Shown here piece after piece: positions 35,573-45,154 of a DNA stretch of 64,000 bases. The first letter of the stretch is position 1; every line of letters starts with the position of its first letter. The stretch spans positions 1 to 64,000 of the forward strand of contig NZ_JABEQL010000001.1 of assembly GCF_014174215.1 (NCBI RefSeq), in the 5' to 3' direction. The DNA comes from Gluconacetobacter tumulicola (GTDB taxonomy: Bacteria; Pseudomonadota; Alphaproteobacteria; Acetobacterales; Acetobacteraceae). Below the pieces are notes generated by a model. The model worked only from the letters and a program-made list of their open reading frames with translations. It made no database searches and was not told where the DNA came from. The position numbers were made by a program, and so were the translations under genes.

Positions 35573-36214
35573 TCAGGCCGCCAGTACCATCGGCAATACG
35601 TCCGAGATCAGCCGGCGCGACAATTCCGCCTCGTCCCCCTTCGAAAGCCCCCGCCGGCGCATCATCAGCAACGGCAGCATCACAGCCCCCATGACCATCA
35701 TCAGGGTCAGTTCGGGCGATCCGTCATGGCGAAGCAGCCCGTCCGCCCGGGCCTCCTGCAACAAGGGCAGCATCGCGTCCTGGTATGGTTCCCAGATTTC
35801 ACGCACGATATATTCCTGCCGCTCCCCAGGCAGGCTCATCTCGTCGGAGAGAAATTTCGCCAGTTCGGGAATATCGCAATTGGCCGTGATGAAACGCGTC
35901 AGCCCTTCGCGCACCCGTTCTTCGGTGGGCCCCGATGCGCCATGCAATTCCTCGATCGACCGGCGCGCCGCAGCCAGGCGCAGCGCAATCTCGTCCACCA
36001 CCGCTTTCCACAGGGCGAATTTCGAGCCGAAATGATGGGAAATCAGCGCGGGATCGACGCCCGCCTCCTCCGCGATCTCCCGCAGCCCCGTTCCGTCATA
36101 ACCCTTCCGCGAGAACCCATGCAGAGCCGCGCCAAGCATGGCGTCGCGCGCCGCGGGCGTTCCCTTCGCCGGGCGTCCCCTGCGTCGACTGAGCGGAGTA
36201 TGATGGAACGGCAC
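35573..36214 (-). CDS. TetR/AcrR family transcriptional regulator
   Basis: The 213-residue protein has an N-terminal HTH (residues about 20-70: RDAMLGAALHGFSRKGYDGTGLREIAEEAGVDPALISHHFGSKFALW), which is textbook TetR, followed by an all-helical ligand domain. Ligand and target are unknown. It ends exactly where repeat copy 1 begins. Confidence 0.9.
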   Translation of the reverse strand: MPFHHTPLSRRRGRPAKGTPAARDAMLGAALHGFSRKGYDGTGLREIAEEAGVDPALISHHFGSKFALWKAVVDEIALRLAAARRSIEELHGASGPTEERVREGLTRFITANCDIPELAKFLSDEMSLPGERQEYIVREIWEPYQDAMLPLLQEARADGLLRHDGSPELTLMMVMGAVMLPLLMMRRRGLSKGDEAELSRRLISDVLPMVLAA

Positions 36215-36446
36215 CAGATCGTCCTTCGTTCAGTGTCGAGCCGTCCACCCTAGCACCGCCGGAGCGAGCTTTCTATTCGTTAGCCCAGGAAAACGGGGCA
36301 TGGCCAAGGGCCGCCCCATTCATTCAACGATCAACAATTTCATGCCGCAAAACCCTGCCTGCCCCCCCCTGGACGATCGAAACAAGCCCCGACAAACCGA
36401 CATGGGTGACATACCCCCCGCTTCTGTGGCACAGCGTTGTCCCTTC

Positions 36447-36584
36447 GAGGCTGTTTCAAAAGCCCCGCTGGCGGCGGCCTGACGGCGATTTCCTGCGCTT
36501 CGGGGCGCGCGGCCATCAAGGCCGCTCCGCTTCGATGCCTGAAAACCACCGCCCGCTCACCAGCGGGGCTTTTGAAACAGCCTC
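36447..36584. repeat. Dispersed inverted-repeat element, copy 2 (138 bp)
   Basis: The arms at 36447-36471 and 36560-36584 are perfectly complementary over 25 bp. The core contains TTTCCTGCGCTTCGG and GGCCATCAAGGCCGCTCCGC, as in copies 4 and 5. It lies 29 nt upstream of the bioB start and could form a very stable hairpin in any bioB leader. Confidence 0.88.
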
Positions 36585-36613
36585 CTATCGCCAACAGTCC
36601 AGGAACCCGCCCG

Positions 36614-37624
36614 ATGCCCGATGGTCTCATGCCGGCCGCATCGCCCGCTTTCGCCGATCCGTCCCTTCCGCCGGTCCGCACCGACTGGACGCGCGACGAA
36701 ATCGCGGCGCTGATCGCCCTGCCCTTCCCCGAACTGCTGTTCCGGGCCCAGAGCGTGCATCGCGCCCGCTTCGACCCCACGGAGGTGCAGATCTCCACCC
36801 TGCTCTCGATCAAGACCGGCGGCTGCCCGGAAGATTGCGCCTATTGCCCGCAGAGCGCGATGCACGAGGATGGCGGCGTCAAGGCCAGCCGCCTGATGGC
36901 GGTGGAAGCCGTGCTGAAGGAAGCCCGCGCCGCGCGCGATGCCGGGGCCGCGCGTTTCTGCATGGGCGCCGCCTGGCGCTCGCCCAAGGATCATGATCTC
37001 GAGACTGTCTGCGCCATGGTCGAGGGCGTGAAGGCCCTGGGCCTGGAAAGCTGCGTCACCCTGGGCATGCTCGACGCCCGTCAGGCCCAGCGCCTGCGCG
37101 ATGCCGGGCTGGACTACTACAACCATAATCTCGACACCTCGCCCGAGCATTACGGCAACATCATCTCCACCCGCACCTATCAGGACCGGCTGGACACGCT
37201 GTCCAATGTCCGTGACGCCGGGATCAATGTCTGCTGCGGCGGCATCGTCGGCATGGGCGAGGACGAAAGCGACCGCGCCGGCCTGATCGCCAGCCTGGCC
37301 AGCCTGCCCAAACACCCCGAGAGCGTGCCGATCAACCTGCTGGTGCGCGTGGCCGGCACCCCGCTGGCCGAGGCGGAGGCGGTCGACCCGATCGATTTCG
37401 TGCGCATCATCGCCGCCGCCCGCATCGCCATGCCCGCCAGCCGCGTCCGCCTGGCCGCCGGGCGCGAGGACATGACGGACGAAGCCCAGACCCTGTGCTT
37501 CCTGGCCGGCGCCAACTCGATCTTCTACGGCGAAAAGCTGCTGACCACCCCCAACCCCGAAGCCAGCCGCGATGCCCGGCTGCTGGCCCGCCTGGGCATG
37601 CACACCAGCCTCGTCCAGGCCTGA
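36614..37624 (+). CDS. bioB: Biotin synthase
   Basis: The protein has 336 residues from the ATG at 36614. The radical-SAM cluster motif is [13 protein letters not shown] (C71, C75, C78). [16 protein letters not shown] and [12 protein letters not shown]-like blocks and a C-terminal [17 protein letters not shown] match BioB. It inserts sulfur into dethiobiotin using two Fe-S clusters. Repeat copy 2 lies immediately upstream. No other bio genes are near. Confidence 0.96.
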   Translation: MPDGLMPAASPAFADPSLPPVRTDWTRDEIAALIALPFPELLFRAQSVHRARFDPTEVQISTLLSIKTGGCPEDCAYCPQSAMHEDGGVKASRLMAVEAVLKEARAARDAGAARFCMGAAWRSPKDHDLETVCAMVEGVKALGLESCVTLGMLDARQAQRLRDAGLDYYNHNLDTSPEHYGNIISTRTYQDRLDTLSNVRDAGINVCCGGIVGMGEDESDRAGLIASLASLPKHPESVPINLLVRVAGTPLAEAEAVDPIDFVRIIAAARIAMPASRVRLAAGREDMTDEAQTLCFLAGANSIFYGEKLLTTPNPEASRDARLLARLGMHTSLVQA

Positions 37625-37632
37625 CAGGCCGG

Positions 37633-37662
37633 GCCGCCGGCGATCACCGATCGACCGGCGGC
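37633..37662. terminator. Hairpin between convergent bioB and osmC-like genes
   Basis: An 8-bp perfect stem (GCCGCCGG / CCGGCGGC) with a 14-nt loop spans the 19-nt gap and the last codons of the osmC-like gene. There is no T-tract. Confidence 0.35.
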
Positions 37663-38132
37663 TCCCTGACGATCACGGGCGCATTGCGCACCGGAAAATT
37701 CACGGATCGGGCGATAAAGCACAGGCCATGGGCCTTCTCATGCAGCGCCCTGGCCTGCTCCACATCCGACCCGGCCGAAACCGTCACCCGAGGGTGCAAC
37801 GTGACGGAGGTGAATTGCCCGCCCCCGTCCGCCTCTTCGACCATGCAGCCTTCGGCATCGTCTTCATACGCCGTCACCACGATACCGGCCTGCGCGCATA
37901 GGCCCAGAAACCACAGCTTGTGGCAGGCGGACAGCGACGCGACCAGCAACTCCTCCGGATTCCACCGGCCGGCATCGCCCCGAAAAGCAGGATCGGACGA
38001 TCCCGCAATGACAGGCTTGCCCTCCGCGACGATGTCGTGGGCACGTTCATATCCACGATAATTCTGCGTTCCAGCACCGGTATTGCCGGTCCAGCGCACC
38101 GTGACCGCGTAGCGATGCGTCTTGTCCGCCAT
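37644..38132 (-). CDS. OsmC family peroxiredoxin-like protein
   Basis: The protein has 162 residues from the ATG at 38132 (MADKTHRYAVTVRW). It contains NPEELLVASLSACHKLWFLGLCAQAGI with the first redox Cys, and YEDDAEGCMVE with the second. The family reduces organic hydroperoxides. The frame continues upstream to 38321 but that part is not OsmC-like. It is convergent with bioB. Confidence 0.88.
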   Translation of the reverse strand: MADKTHRYAVTVRWTGNTGAGTQNYRGYERAHDIVAEGKPVIAGSSDPAFRGDAGRWNPEELLVASLSACHKLWFLGLCAQAGIVVTAYEDDAEGCMVEEADGGGQFTSVTLHPRVTVSAGSDVEQARALHEKAHGLCFIARSVNFPVRNAPVIVREPPVDR

Positions 38133-38319
38133 ATGACGTGTCCCTTCATGCCCCTCGAAAACCGTCCGCATCCCTATCATGCACCCCCTGTCGTCACACG
38201 CAGCCATTCCGGCCCGACGCAGGACGAACCACCTGCCACCCCCTGCGCACATCGCACGACCAGCGCGGTACCATGATTTAACGCTTGCGTCCGGGCACCG
38301 CCTGTCCGAAATCACCCCC

Positions 38320-38955
38320 ATGGCCTATATGATCAAGGAGATGTTCGCGACCCTCCAGGGTGAGGGCGCGTATGCCGGCCGCGCCGCCGTGTTCTGCCGT
38401 TTCGCCGGATGCAATCTCTGGTCGGGGCGGGAGGCCGATCGCGCGGGCGCGACCTGTCGTTTCTGCGACACCGATTTCGTCGGCACCGACGGCGAAGGCG
38501 GCGGCCGTTTCGCCGACGCCGCCTCCCTGGCCGACGCCATCGCAGCGATCTGGGCCGCACCGGACCGCGACCACGCCTTCGTCGTCTTCACGGGCGGCGA
38601 GCCGCTGCTCCAACTCGATGCAAAGCTGATCGCGGCGGTACACGCACGCGGCTTCGAAATCGCCATCGAGACCAACGGCACCCTGGCCGCCCCCGAGGGC
38701 ATCGACTGGATCTGTGTCAGCCCCAAGGAAGGTGCCGCGCTGGTCCAACGCAGCGGCCACGAACTGAAACTGGTCTACCCCCAGCCCGGCCTGCTGCCCG
38801 AAGCGGTGGCCGATCTGGACTTCCAGCAATTCTGGCTCCAGCCGATGGACGGCCCCGACCAGGCCCGCAATACCCAGCAGGCCGTCGCCTATTGCCGCAC
38901 CCACCCACGCTGGCGCCTGTCCCTGCAGACCCACAAGCTGATCGGGATTCCCTGA
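38320..38955 (+). CDS. queE: 7-carboxy-7-deazaguanine synthase
   Basis: The protein has 211 residues from the ATG at 38320. [20 protein letters not shown], then a C-x14-C-x2-C radical-SAM motif (CNLW...CRFCD), then [14 protein letters not shown]. The extended Cys spacing is the QueE hallmark. It converts CPH4 to CDG in queuosine precursor synthesis. It is first in the queE-queC-queD operon, 1 nt before queC. Confidence 0.95.
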   Translation: MAYMIKEMFATLQGEGAYAGRAAVFCRFAGCNLWSGREADRAGATCRFCDTDFVGTDGEGGGRFADAASLADAIAAIWAAPDRDHAFVVFTGGEPLLQLDAKLIAAVHARGFEIAIETNGTLAAPEGIDWICVSPKEGAALVQRSGHELKLVYPQPGLLPEAVADLDFQQFWLQPMDGPDQARNTQQAVAYCRTHPRWRLSLQTHKLIGIP

Positions 38956-38956
38956 T

Positions 38957-39694
38957 ATGGCCGCAACGCTGACCCCCGCCGACCCGAAACAGGAAAGCGC
39001 GATCGTGCTGTTCTCCGGCGGCCAGGATTCCGCGACCTGCCTGGCCTGGGCGCTGTCGCGCTTCGGCCGGGTCGAAACACTGGGCTTCGCCTACGGCCAG
39101 CGCCACGCGGTGGAACTGGAATGCCGCGACACGCTGCGCGCGGGCATGGCCGCGCACGATCCCGCCTGGGCGGCCCGGCTGGGCGAGGACCATACGCTGG
39201 CGCTCGACGCGCTGGGCGCGGTCTCCGACACCGCGCTGACCCGCGACGCCGCCATCACGATGAACGAGAACGGCCTGCCCAGCACCTTCGTGCCCGGCCG
39301 CAACCTCATCTTCCTGACCTTCGCCGCCGCCCTGGCCGCCCGCCGCGGCGCACGCCACATCATCGGCGGCATGTGCGAGACCGATTATTCCGGCTACCCC
39401 GACTGCCGCGACGACACGATCAAGGCCATGCAGGTGGCGCTGAATCTCGGCATGGCCAGCCGGCTGGTCCTGCATACGCCGCTGATGTGGATCGACAAGG
39501 CCGATACCTGGCGCCTGGCCGAAAGCCTGGGCGGCCCCGATCTGGTCGCGCTGATCAACCGCGAAAGCCATAGCTGCTATCTGGGCACGCGCGAGACGAT
39601 GCACCCATGGGGCCATGGCTGCGGCACCTGCCCCGCCTGCGACCTGCGCCGCGCCGGGTGGGAGCGCTACATGGCGGGTCGCGCCGATGCTTGA
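38957..39694 (+). CDS. queC: 7-cyano-7-deazaguanine (preQ0) synthase
   Basis: The 245-residue protein has the PP-loop [15 protein letters not shown], the [11 protein letters not shown] block, and the C-terminal Zn site [14 protein letters not shown]. It converts CDG to preQ0 with ATP and ammonia. It overlaps queD. Confidence 0.96.
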   Translation: MAATLTPADPKQESAIVLFSGGQDSATCLAWALSRFGRVETLGFAYGQRHAVELECRDTLRAGMAAHDPAWAARLGEDHTLALDALGAVSDTALTRDAAITMNENGLPSTFVPGRNLIFLTFAAALAARRGARHIIGGMCETDYSGYPDCRDDTIKAMQVALNLGMASRLVLHTPLMWIDKADTWRLAESLGGPDLVALINRESHSCYLGTRETMHPWGHGCGTCPACDLRRAGWERYMAGRADA

Positions 39695-40214
39695 TCTGGT
39701 CTTCACCCGCCGCTTCTCGATGGGCCACCGGCTGATCCACGGCGCCAGCGAAAGCTGCGCCCTGCCGCACGGCCACAACGAATTCGTCACCGTGCGCCTG
39801 CGCCCCACCGCGCCCCGCCCGCTGGACGGGTCCGGCAACATGGTCGTGTCCTTCCAGCGCGCCAAGTCGCGCTGGCACCGCTTCGTGGACGAACGGCTGG
39901 ACCATGCCCTGCAACTGGCCGAGGACGACCCGCTGCTGGCCTGGTTCCGCGCGCACGAGCCCGAACGTGCCCGCCGCATCGTCGTCACCCCCGGCGACCC
40001 GACCACCGAACTGATGGCCTGCCTGATGATGGCCAAGCTGAACGCGCTGCTGGACGACGATGGCGGCCTGCTGCGCTGCGCGGAGATCACCTTGCAGGAA
40101 ACCCCGACCAACACCGTCCGCTACGAGGGCGACCCGCTGGAGGCGCTCCCAACCCCGCGCCCCGCGACCAACTGCTGGTGGCGGCGCGCCGACGACAGTA
40201 TTGCCGATGTCTGA
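39687..40214 (+). CDS. queD: 6-carboxy-5,6,7,8-tetrahydropterin synthase family protein
   Basis: The 175-residue protein has zinc ligands in [10 protein letters not shown] and LPHGHNEF, and ESCALPHG supplies the active Cys. Longer than usual QueD (about 120), with insertions around residues 65-100. It provides CPH4 for QueE. The start overlaps queC and the stop overlaps the next gene, so all four are one operon. Confidence 0.88.
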   Translation: MLDLVFTRRFSMGHRLIHGASESCALPHGHNEFVTVRLRPTAPRPLDGSGNMVVSFQRAKSRWHRFVDERLDHALQLAEDDPLLAWFRAHEPERARRIVVTPGDPTTELMACLMMAKLNALLDDDGGLLRCAEITLQETPTNTVRYEGDPLEALPTPRPATNCWWRRADDSIADV

Positions 40215-41703
40215 AGCACCGATGGCCGCATCACCCCTCACCGGTTTCGCCCGCTACCGCGCCGAATGGCTGGCCAATCCGGTGCGCGAAATCCTGGCCG
40301 GCATGGTCGGCACCTTCGCCCTGATCCCCGAAGTCATCGCCTTCTCCTTCGCCGCCGGGGTCGACCCGGAGGTCGGGCTTTACGCATCGTTCGTCATCAG
40401 CGTCGTCATCGCCATCGCCGGCGGCCGCCCGGCCATGATCTCCGGCGCCGCCGGCTCGGTCGCGCTGGTGGCGGCGGCGCTGGTGCACGCGCACGGCGTG
40501 CAATATCTGCTGGCCGCCACCCTGCTGGCCGGTCTGTTGCAGATGCTGGCCGGCGCGGCGCGGCTGCACCTGCTGATGCGCTACGTTTCCCGCCCGGTCC
40601 GCACCGGCTTCGTCAACGCGCTGGCCATCCTGATCTTCTCGGCGCAACTGCCGCACATGCTCCATGTGACATGGCACACCTACGCCATGATCGCGCTGGG
40701 CCTGGCCATCATCTACGGCGTGCCAAGGCTCTTCAGCGCCATCCCCTCGCCCCTGATCTGCATCCTGGCACTCACGACCGTCGCCACGATCTGGCCGATG
40801 CCCCTGCATACGGTGGCCGATCTGGGCCGCCTGCCCGACAGCCTGCCGCATCTGGTCTGGCCGCTTGTGCCACTGTCCCTGTCCACGCTGGAAACCATCC
40901 TGCCCTTTGCCGCCGCCATGGCGATGGTCGGCCTGCTGGAATCGATGATGACCGCCAGCGTGGTGGACGACATGACCGAAACCCACAGCAGCAAGCGCAC
41001 CGAATGCGTCGGGCTCGGGCTGGCCAATGTCGCCGTCGGCCTGTTCGGCGGCATCGCCGGCTGCGGCATGATCGGCCAGACGGTGGGCAATCTGCGCTAT
41101 GGCGGGCGCGGGCGGCTCTCGACCTTCGTCGCCGGGGCGTTCCTGCTGCTGCTGATGGTGGCGCTGCGGCCGTGGGTGGCCCGGGTGCCGGTCGCCGCCC
41201 TGGTGGCGATCATGATCATGGTCTCAGCCAGCACCTTCTCCTGGTCGTCGCTGCGCGACCTGCGCACCCACCCGCGCGGGGCCAGCCTGGTCATGCTGGC
41301 AACCGTGGCGGTGGTGGTGGCAACTCACAATCTGGCGGCGGGCGTGCTGGTGGGCGTGCTGCTCAGCGGCCTGTTTTTCGCCGCCAGCGTCTCACGTCTG
41401 GTCACGGTCGAAACGCGCTACGACGCCGCCAGCGACACCCGCACCTACAGCGTGACGGGCCAGATCTTCTTCGCCTCGGCCGACCTGTTCGCTGAGAGGT
41501 TCGACACGCGCGACACCGCCCGCCACATCCGCATCGACCTGCGCCACGCCCATTTCTGGGACATCACGGCCGTCGGCACCCTGCGCGACATCGTCGCACG
41601 CATGGAAAGCCATGGCCTGACCGTCGAACTTCTGGGCCTCAACAGCGCCAGCGCCACATTGATCGATCGCCATTCAGATCTCAGCGTCGCGCCCCAGACC
41701 TGA
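40207..41703 (+). CDS. SulP/SLC26 family anion transporter with STAS domain
   Basis: The protein has 498 residues from the ATG at 40207. About 11-12 membrane segments begin with [36 protein letters not shown], the SulP signature region. A C-terminal STAS domain (about residues 400-498, [23 protein letters not shown]) follows. Substrate could be sulfate or bicarbonate. It overlaps queD, which is odd for a queuosine operon. A sulfate link is not obvious. Confidence 0.88.
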   Translation: MSEAPMAASPLTGFARYRAEWLANPVREILAGMVGTFALIPEVIAFSFAAGVDPEVGLYASFVISVVIAIAGGRPAMISGAAGSVALVAAALVHAHGVQYLLAATLLAGLLQMLAGAARLHLLMRYVSRPVRTGFVNALAILIFSAQLPHMLHVTWHTYAMIALGLAIIYGVPRLFSAIPSPLICILALTTVATIWPMPLHTVADLGRLPDSLPHLVWPLVPLSLSTLETILPFAAAMAMVGLLESMMTASVVDDMTETHSSKRTECVGLGLANVAVGLFGGIAGCGMIGQTVGNLRYGGRGRLSTFVAGAFLLLLMVALRPWVARVPVAALVAIMIMVSASTFSWSSLRDLRTHPRGASLVMLATVAVVVATHNLAAGVLVGVLLSGLFFAASVSRLVTVETRYDAASDTRTYSVTGQIFFASADLFAERFDTRDTARHIRIDLRHAHFWDITAVGTLRDIVARMESHGLTVELLGLNSASATLIDRHSDLSVAPQT

Positions 41704-41709
41704 GAAGTA

Positions 41710-41760
41710 GGCTGTGAATGCGGGCTGGCCGCACCCGCTCACCAGCCCACATTTCCAGCC
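41710..41760. repeat. Dispersed inverted-repeat element, copy 3 (short, 51 bp)
   Basis: The arms at 41710-41728 and 41742-41760 match as reverse complements at 16 of 19 positions. The core seen in the longer copies is almost entirely absent (a short form). It lies between convergent sulP and the Mla-like operon and could serve as a terminator hairpin. Confidence 0.6.
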
Positions 41761-41784
41761 CGGTTCCGTGAGGCACCACACGCC

Positions 41785-42633
41785 TCAGATCGGCGGCGCC
41801 GGCTCCGCAAACGGGTCCGGCGCCCCGGCGACAACCGGCGCGCTGGCCGATTGCGCGTGCTGGCTCTGCGCGGCCTGAAGCGACAGAGCCGCAGCCCCAC
41901 CGGAATCACCTGCCTGCCCCGCCGCGCGGGCGGCCAGGGTCAGCGCCCGCGCCATGCCGCGATAATCCACAAGCTGGCGCCGCAGATCGGCAGCATGAAC
42001 AGCCAGTTCCCGCGCCACTACCGGGTCCTGGGCCAGCCTCAGCCGGGCCTGCAATTCATCCTCGTCCGCCTGCCATTTGGCCGGCACGGGGTGCGGATGC
42101 GCCAGATGCGCCACCGCCTGCGCCAGCGTCGCCCTGTCGCCCCTCGCGTCCGCGATCAATCCGGTCAACAGGCTGGCCTGTTCGGCAATCGCCGGATCGG
42201 GGCTCGCCGTCGCACCGGCGGCCAGCGGCGCCGCCTCGTCATCCCGCGACAGGCGATGCAGGGCGGCCGCCTGCGTCAGGTCCAGCCCGGCATCAGCCCC
42301 CTGACGCCCCCGCACCGCCAATGCAGCACGCGTGGCCGCAATGGTGGACAGCGCATCAGCCGGGCGACCCTGCGCCAGTTGCACCACCGCCAGATTATAC
42401 CCCGCATCGCCGATTGCCCCGGCATCGTCCCGCGCCAGCGCGCGCGTGCCCGCCAGCCGGTACTGCGCTTCCGCGACCGTCAGCCGCTCCAGCCCGGCCG
42501 ACTGATGCCCCACATCCATCGCCTGATCCAACACCGCATCGCCGGCCGGCGCCGCCTTGCCGCCTCCGCACCCGGCCAGCACCGGCATGGCCAGCGCCAG
42601 CAGCAGGGCAGCCCGCCCGCATCCACCCATCAT
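41785..42633 (-). CDS. Lipoprotein at the end of the Mla-like operon
   Basis: The protein has 282 residues from the ATG at 42633, overlapping the MlaD-like stop. A lipobox LAGC (about residue 21) follows a hydrophobic leader. The rest is Ala-rich and alpha-helical with TPR-like spacing (YRLAGTRALARDDAGAIGDAGYNLAVVQLAQGRPADAL). MlaA or PqiC-like partners are expected here, but this sequence looks like a tetratricopeptide-type lipoprotein instead. Role unknown; it may be the outer-membrane or periplasmic partner. Confidence 0.6.
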   Translation of the reverse strand: MMGGCGRAALLLALAMPVLAGCGGGKAAPAGDAVLDQAMDVGHQSAGLERLTVAEAQYRLAGTRALARDDAGAIGDAGYNLAVVQLAQGRPADALSTIAATRAALAVRGRQGADAGLDLTQAAALHRLSRDDEAAPLAAGATASPDPAIAEQASLLTGLIADARGDRATLAQAVAHLAHPHPVPAKWQADEDELQARLRLAQDPVVARELAVHAADLRRQLVDYRGMARALTLAARAAGQAGDSGGAAALSLQAAQSQHAQSASAPVVAGAPDPFAEPAPPI

Positions 42634-43586
42634 GGCGCGATCCTCCCGGCCGGCAGGCGGTTCGAGGGCGGCGCCTTCGCCCCGCCGCCACCCAACAGCC
42701 ACAGGCCGCGCAGTTGGTCCGTCAGCTTCTGCAGGCTGGCGGCAGTCGTCTGCGCCTGCGTCAGCAACACCGGCAGTTCGGCCGATGTCTCCTGCAGGTT
42801 GCGGGTGATCGCGGGCATGCTCGGGCTCGCCTTGCGCAGGTCGGCGGACATGGCACGGACATTGGCCATGCTGGCATCGGCCTTCGTCATGACCCCCGAC
42901 AATTGCCGCTCGATCGGCGTCAACCGGGTGACGGCATCGTTCAGGGATGCGACCAGCGTCTCGGCCTCGCGCACCAGCTTGTCGTTGGTCATCAGTTGCC
43001 CGGCAGTACCCTTGCCGGCATGCAGGTCGGTGATCGTGGCATCCAGCATCGACATCATGTGCTGCGCACTGTCCAGCACCGGCAGGACGCGCGCGCGGAT
43101 ATCGGCAAAGGTCTGGGTAACCATGTCGGCCGGATTGGGTGCGGGGTGCGCTGTCAGCACCGCATAATGCCAGTCCATCGGCTGCCCGGTGCCACGCGTG
43201 ATGTCGATATAGTTCGCCCCGGCCACCACGAACCGCCGCCGGATGGTGGCGGTACTGTCGCGGCGGATGAAAGGCTCGATATCCGGATCGATATCCGCAA
43301 TCGCATACATACCGCCCGTCGGGTTGATGCGGATGCGCCGGATCGTGCCGGCGCGAATGCCCACTACCTCCACATCGTCGCCCGGCGACAGGCCGCTGAC
43401 GCCGCCATCGGGCAGGACGATCTGCAACCGGCCGGCCGGTGTCAGCCAGTTATGCAGGATGCCCGCCTCGATCACGGCGGCCGAACAGATCAGCAGCGCC
43501 AGCAGCACCAGCAGCCCGACCCATTCGTCGGCATACCGCACGCGCACCAGTTGCCGTGTCAGGCCCTTCACTTGATCCTTGGCCAT
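42630..43586 (-). CDS. MlaD family (MCE domain) protein
   Basis: This 318-residue protein has one N-terminal membrane helix (about residues 22-42), then an MCE domain (LQIVLPDGGVSGLSPGDDVEVVGIRAGTIRRIRINP) and a long alpha-helical C-terminal tail (residues about 165-295), as in longer MCE proteins. It binds lipid as a ring in the periplasm and works with MlaE. Starts and stops overlap by one base or 4 nt with both neighbours. Confidence 0.85.
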   Translation of the reverse strand: MAKDQVKGLTRQLVRVRYADEWVGLLVLLALLICSAAVIEAGILHNWLTPAGRLQIVLPDGGVSGLSPGDDVEVVGIRAGTIRRIRINPTGGMYAIADIDPDIEPFIRRDSTATIRRRFVVAGANYIDITRGTGQPMDWHYAVLTAHPAPNPADMVTQTFADIRARVLPVLDSAQHMMSMLDATITDLHAGKGTAGQLMTNDKLVREAETLVASLNDAVTRLTPIERQLSGVMTKADASMANVRAMSADLRKASPSMPAITRNLQETSAELPVLLTQAQTTAASLQKLTDQLRGLWLLGGGGAKAPPSNRLPAGRIAP

Positions 43587-44281
43587 CAGCCCCCCCGCAC
43601 CGGGAAAAGGCCTTCATCGAGAAGGCGCAGATGAACATTCACCGCCGGCCGGTAATCGGCCCAGGTCGCGGCATGGCGCACGAACCACATCACGGCAGCC
43701 CCCCGGTCACGGGCCGCCGTGATCGCCTCCAGAAACGCCACCGACGCATCCGGCGGCAACATGTCGGAAATGTCTTCCAGCACCAGCAGGTCAGGCCGGC
43801 CCAGAAAAGCCCGCACACAGGCCGCCCGCGCCAGATCGGACACGGACAGGCGCCCCGGGCCGGTCACGGGCAGGCCCGGAAAGCCGAAAACCATGCCCAG
43901 CTTCATCGCATCCGCCACCACATCGCCGGTCGGACGGGTGGTATGATGCAGTTGCTGGAGGATGATGTTCTGGTGCGTGCCGAACAGGTCCAGCCATGAC
44001 CCGCGCCGGGTGATCCGCCCGATTCGTCCACGCAGGGCATAAAGCTGCCGGTCCCCCAGTTCCATCCAGTCCAGCCCCATGAACCGCACGCTGCCCGATG
44101 CCAGGGCGATCATGCCGCTGCACAGGTCGGCAAACAACGTAGCCCGCGCGAAATCCCGGCATTCGATGACGGCGCAATCGCCGGGCATCAGCCGCAGGTC
44201 GACCGGCACCGGGGCCATGCCGCTTTCGTCGAATGAAGGCTGTGCGGCGCGAATGTCCAGGATCGGTCCATCTTGCGCCAT
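43586..44281 (-). CDS. Degenerate ABC ATPase (MlaF-like position, Walker A lost)
   Basis: The 231-residue protein lies between MlaE-like and MlaD-like genes, where MlaF belongs. The ABC fold outline is visible, but key motifs are broken. The Walker A region (about residues 40-48, ECRDFARAT) has Arg where Lys should be and no glycines. Signature LSGG(Q/M) is LSVSD (145-149). Walker B ends LED rather than DE (165-170). The H-loop keeps a His (VRHAAT, about 203). Classical ATP hydrolysis is therefore unlikely. The frame is intact without stops, so it is maintained. Confidence 0.75.
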   Translation of the reverse strand: MAQDGPILDIRAAQPSFDESGMAPVPVDLRLMPGDCAVIECRDFARATLFADLCSGMIALASGSVRFMGLDWMELGDRQLYALRGRIGRITRRGSWLDLFGTHQNIILQQLHHTTRPTGDVVADAMKLGMVFGFPGLPVTGPGRLSVSDLARAACVRAFLGRPDLLVLEDISDMLPPDASVAFLEAITAARDRGAAVMWFVRHAATWADYRPAVNVHLRLLDEGLFPVRGG

Positions 44282-44284
44282 GGC

Positions 44285-45154
44285 TCAGCCCCCCATGCTG
44301 AACAGGATATTGACGACCAGCACCGTCATGATCCCCCGCGCGAACCCGCGCGGCATCAGCGTCGCGATCGTGTCGTCCGCATCCACCAGCAGCCCGGTCA
44401 TGCAGGCCCCCAACCCGACGAAGAAGCCGACCAGGATGAATTTCAGCGGAATGACCAGGAAATCCCACGACGACATCGCCATCAGCACATTGGCGAAGAA
44501 CGTCCACACCGAGGTCGTGATCACACCCGCCGAGTGGGTAATGATGAAGCCCATCAGCAGCGATATGGTGGCGAACAGGATACCCAGCGTAAAGCCGCCG
44601 ACCATGAACGCGAAGGTACGCGGCAGGACCAGCAGCAGGAACGGGTCCATGCCCTGCGCCTGCAACGCACGGATCTGCCCCCCCAGCGTCAGGATGCCGA
44701 TCTCCGTCAGGACCAGCATCCCGCTGCGCCCCAGCAGGATGATTCCGACCAGCACCGGCGAGATCTCGCGCACCAGCACCGACACCAGGATCGAGCCGGT
44801 CATCTGCGCCATGCCGGCAAAACCAAGCCAGTAGACCGCCTGCGACACCACCATCAGACCCGCCAGCGTGGCGGTGACCATCGTGCTCAACAGCCCGCCG
44901 CCTACCACCTGGCGCAGGCACTGGCGGAATTCCTCGCGCACGGTCCGCCGCCAGGAATTGGGGCGCACGCTCTCGCGCACCACCCCCCAGGCCGCGCCCA
45001 CCAGCGCCAGCACGAACCGCACCTGATGGCGCGTCAGACGGCCGACCCGCGCCAGCACCGGACGAACGCGCTCCAGGATCGACATCAGCCAACCCGGCCG
45101 ACTGTCCGGCGGGCTGTCCCCCGGCGCGTCGGATGGTACCGGCGCGGCCGTCAT
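44285..45154 (-). CDS. MlaE family lipid ABC permease
   Basis: This 289-residue protein has about five hydrophobic segments in the C-terminal two thirds and the MlaE core: REISPVLVGIILLGRSGMLVLTEIGILTLGGQIRALQAQGMDPFLLLVLPRTFAF. It has a longer N-terminal cytosolic extension than E. coli MlaE. It starts with a 4-nt overlap with the cyclase-like gene and ends 3 nt before the degenerate ATPase start. Together with MlaD-like it should form the lipid-transport core. Confidence 0.88.
   Translation of the reverse strand: MTAAPVPSDAPGDSPPDSRPGWLMSILERVRPVLARVGRLTRHQVRFVLALVGAAWGVVRESVRPNSWRRTVREEFRQCLRQVVGGGLLSTMVTATLAGLMVVSQAVYWLGFAGMAQMTGSILVSVLVREISPVLVGIILLGRSGMLVLTEIGILTLGGQIRALQAQGMDPFLLLVLPRTFAFMVGGFTLGILFATISLLMGFIITHSAGVITTSVWTFFANVLMAMSSWDFLVIPLKFILVGFFVGLGACMTGLLVDADDTIATLMPRGFARGIMTVLVVNILFSMGG

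Noticed and set aside
38133-38319. Possible preQ1 riboswitch before queE
   Set aside because: I could not find the short pseudoknot pattern with an A-rich tail, and the operon makes the precursor only; no support beyond context.
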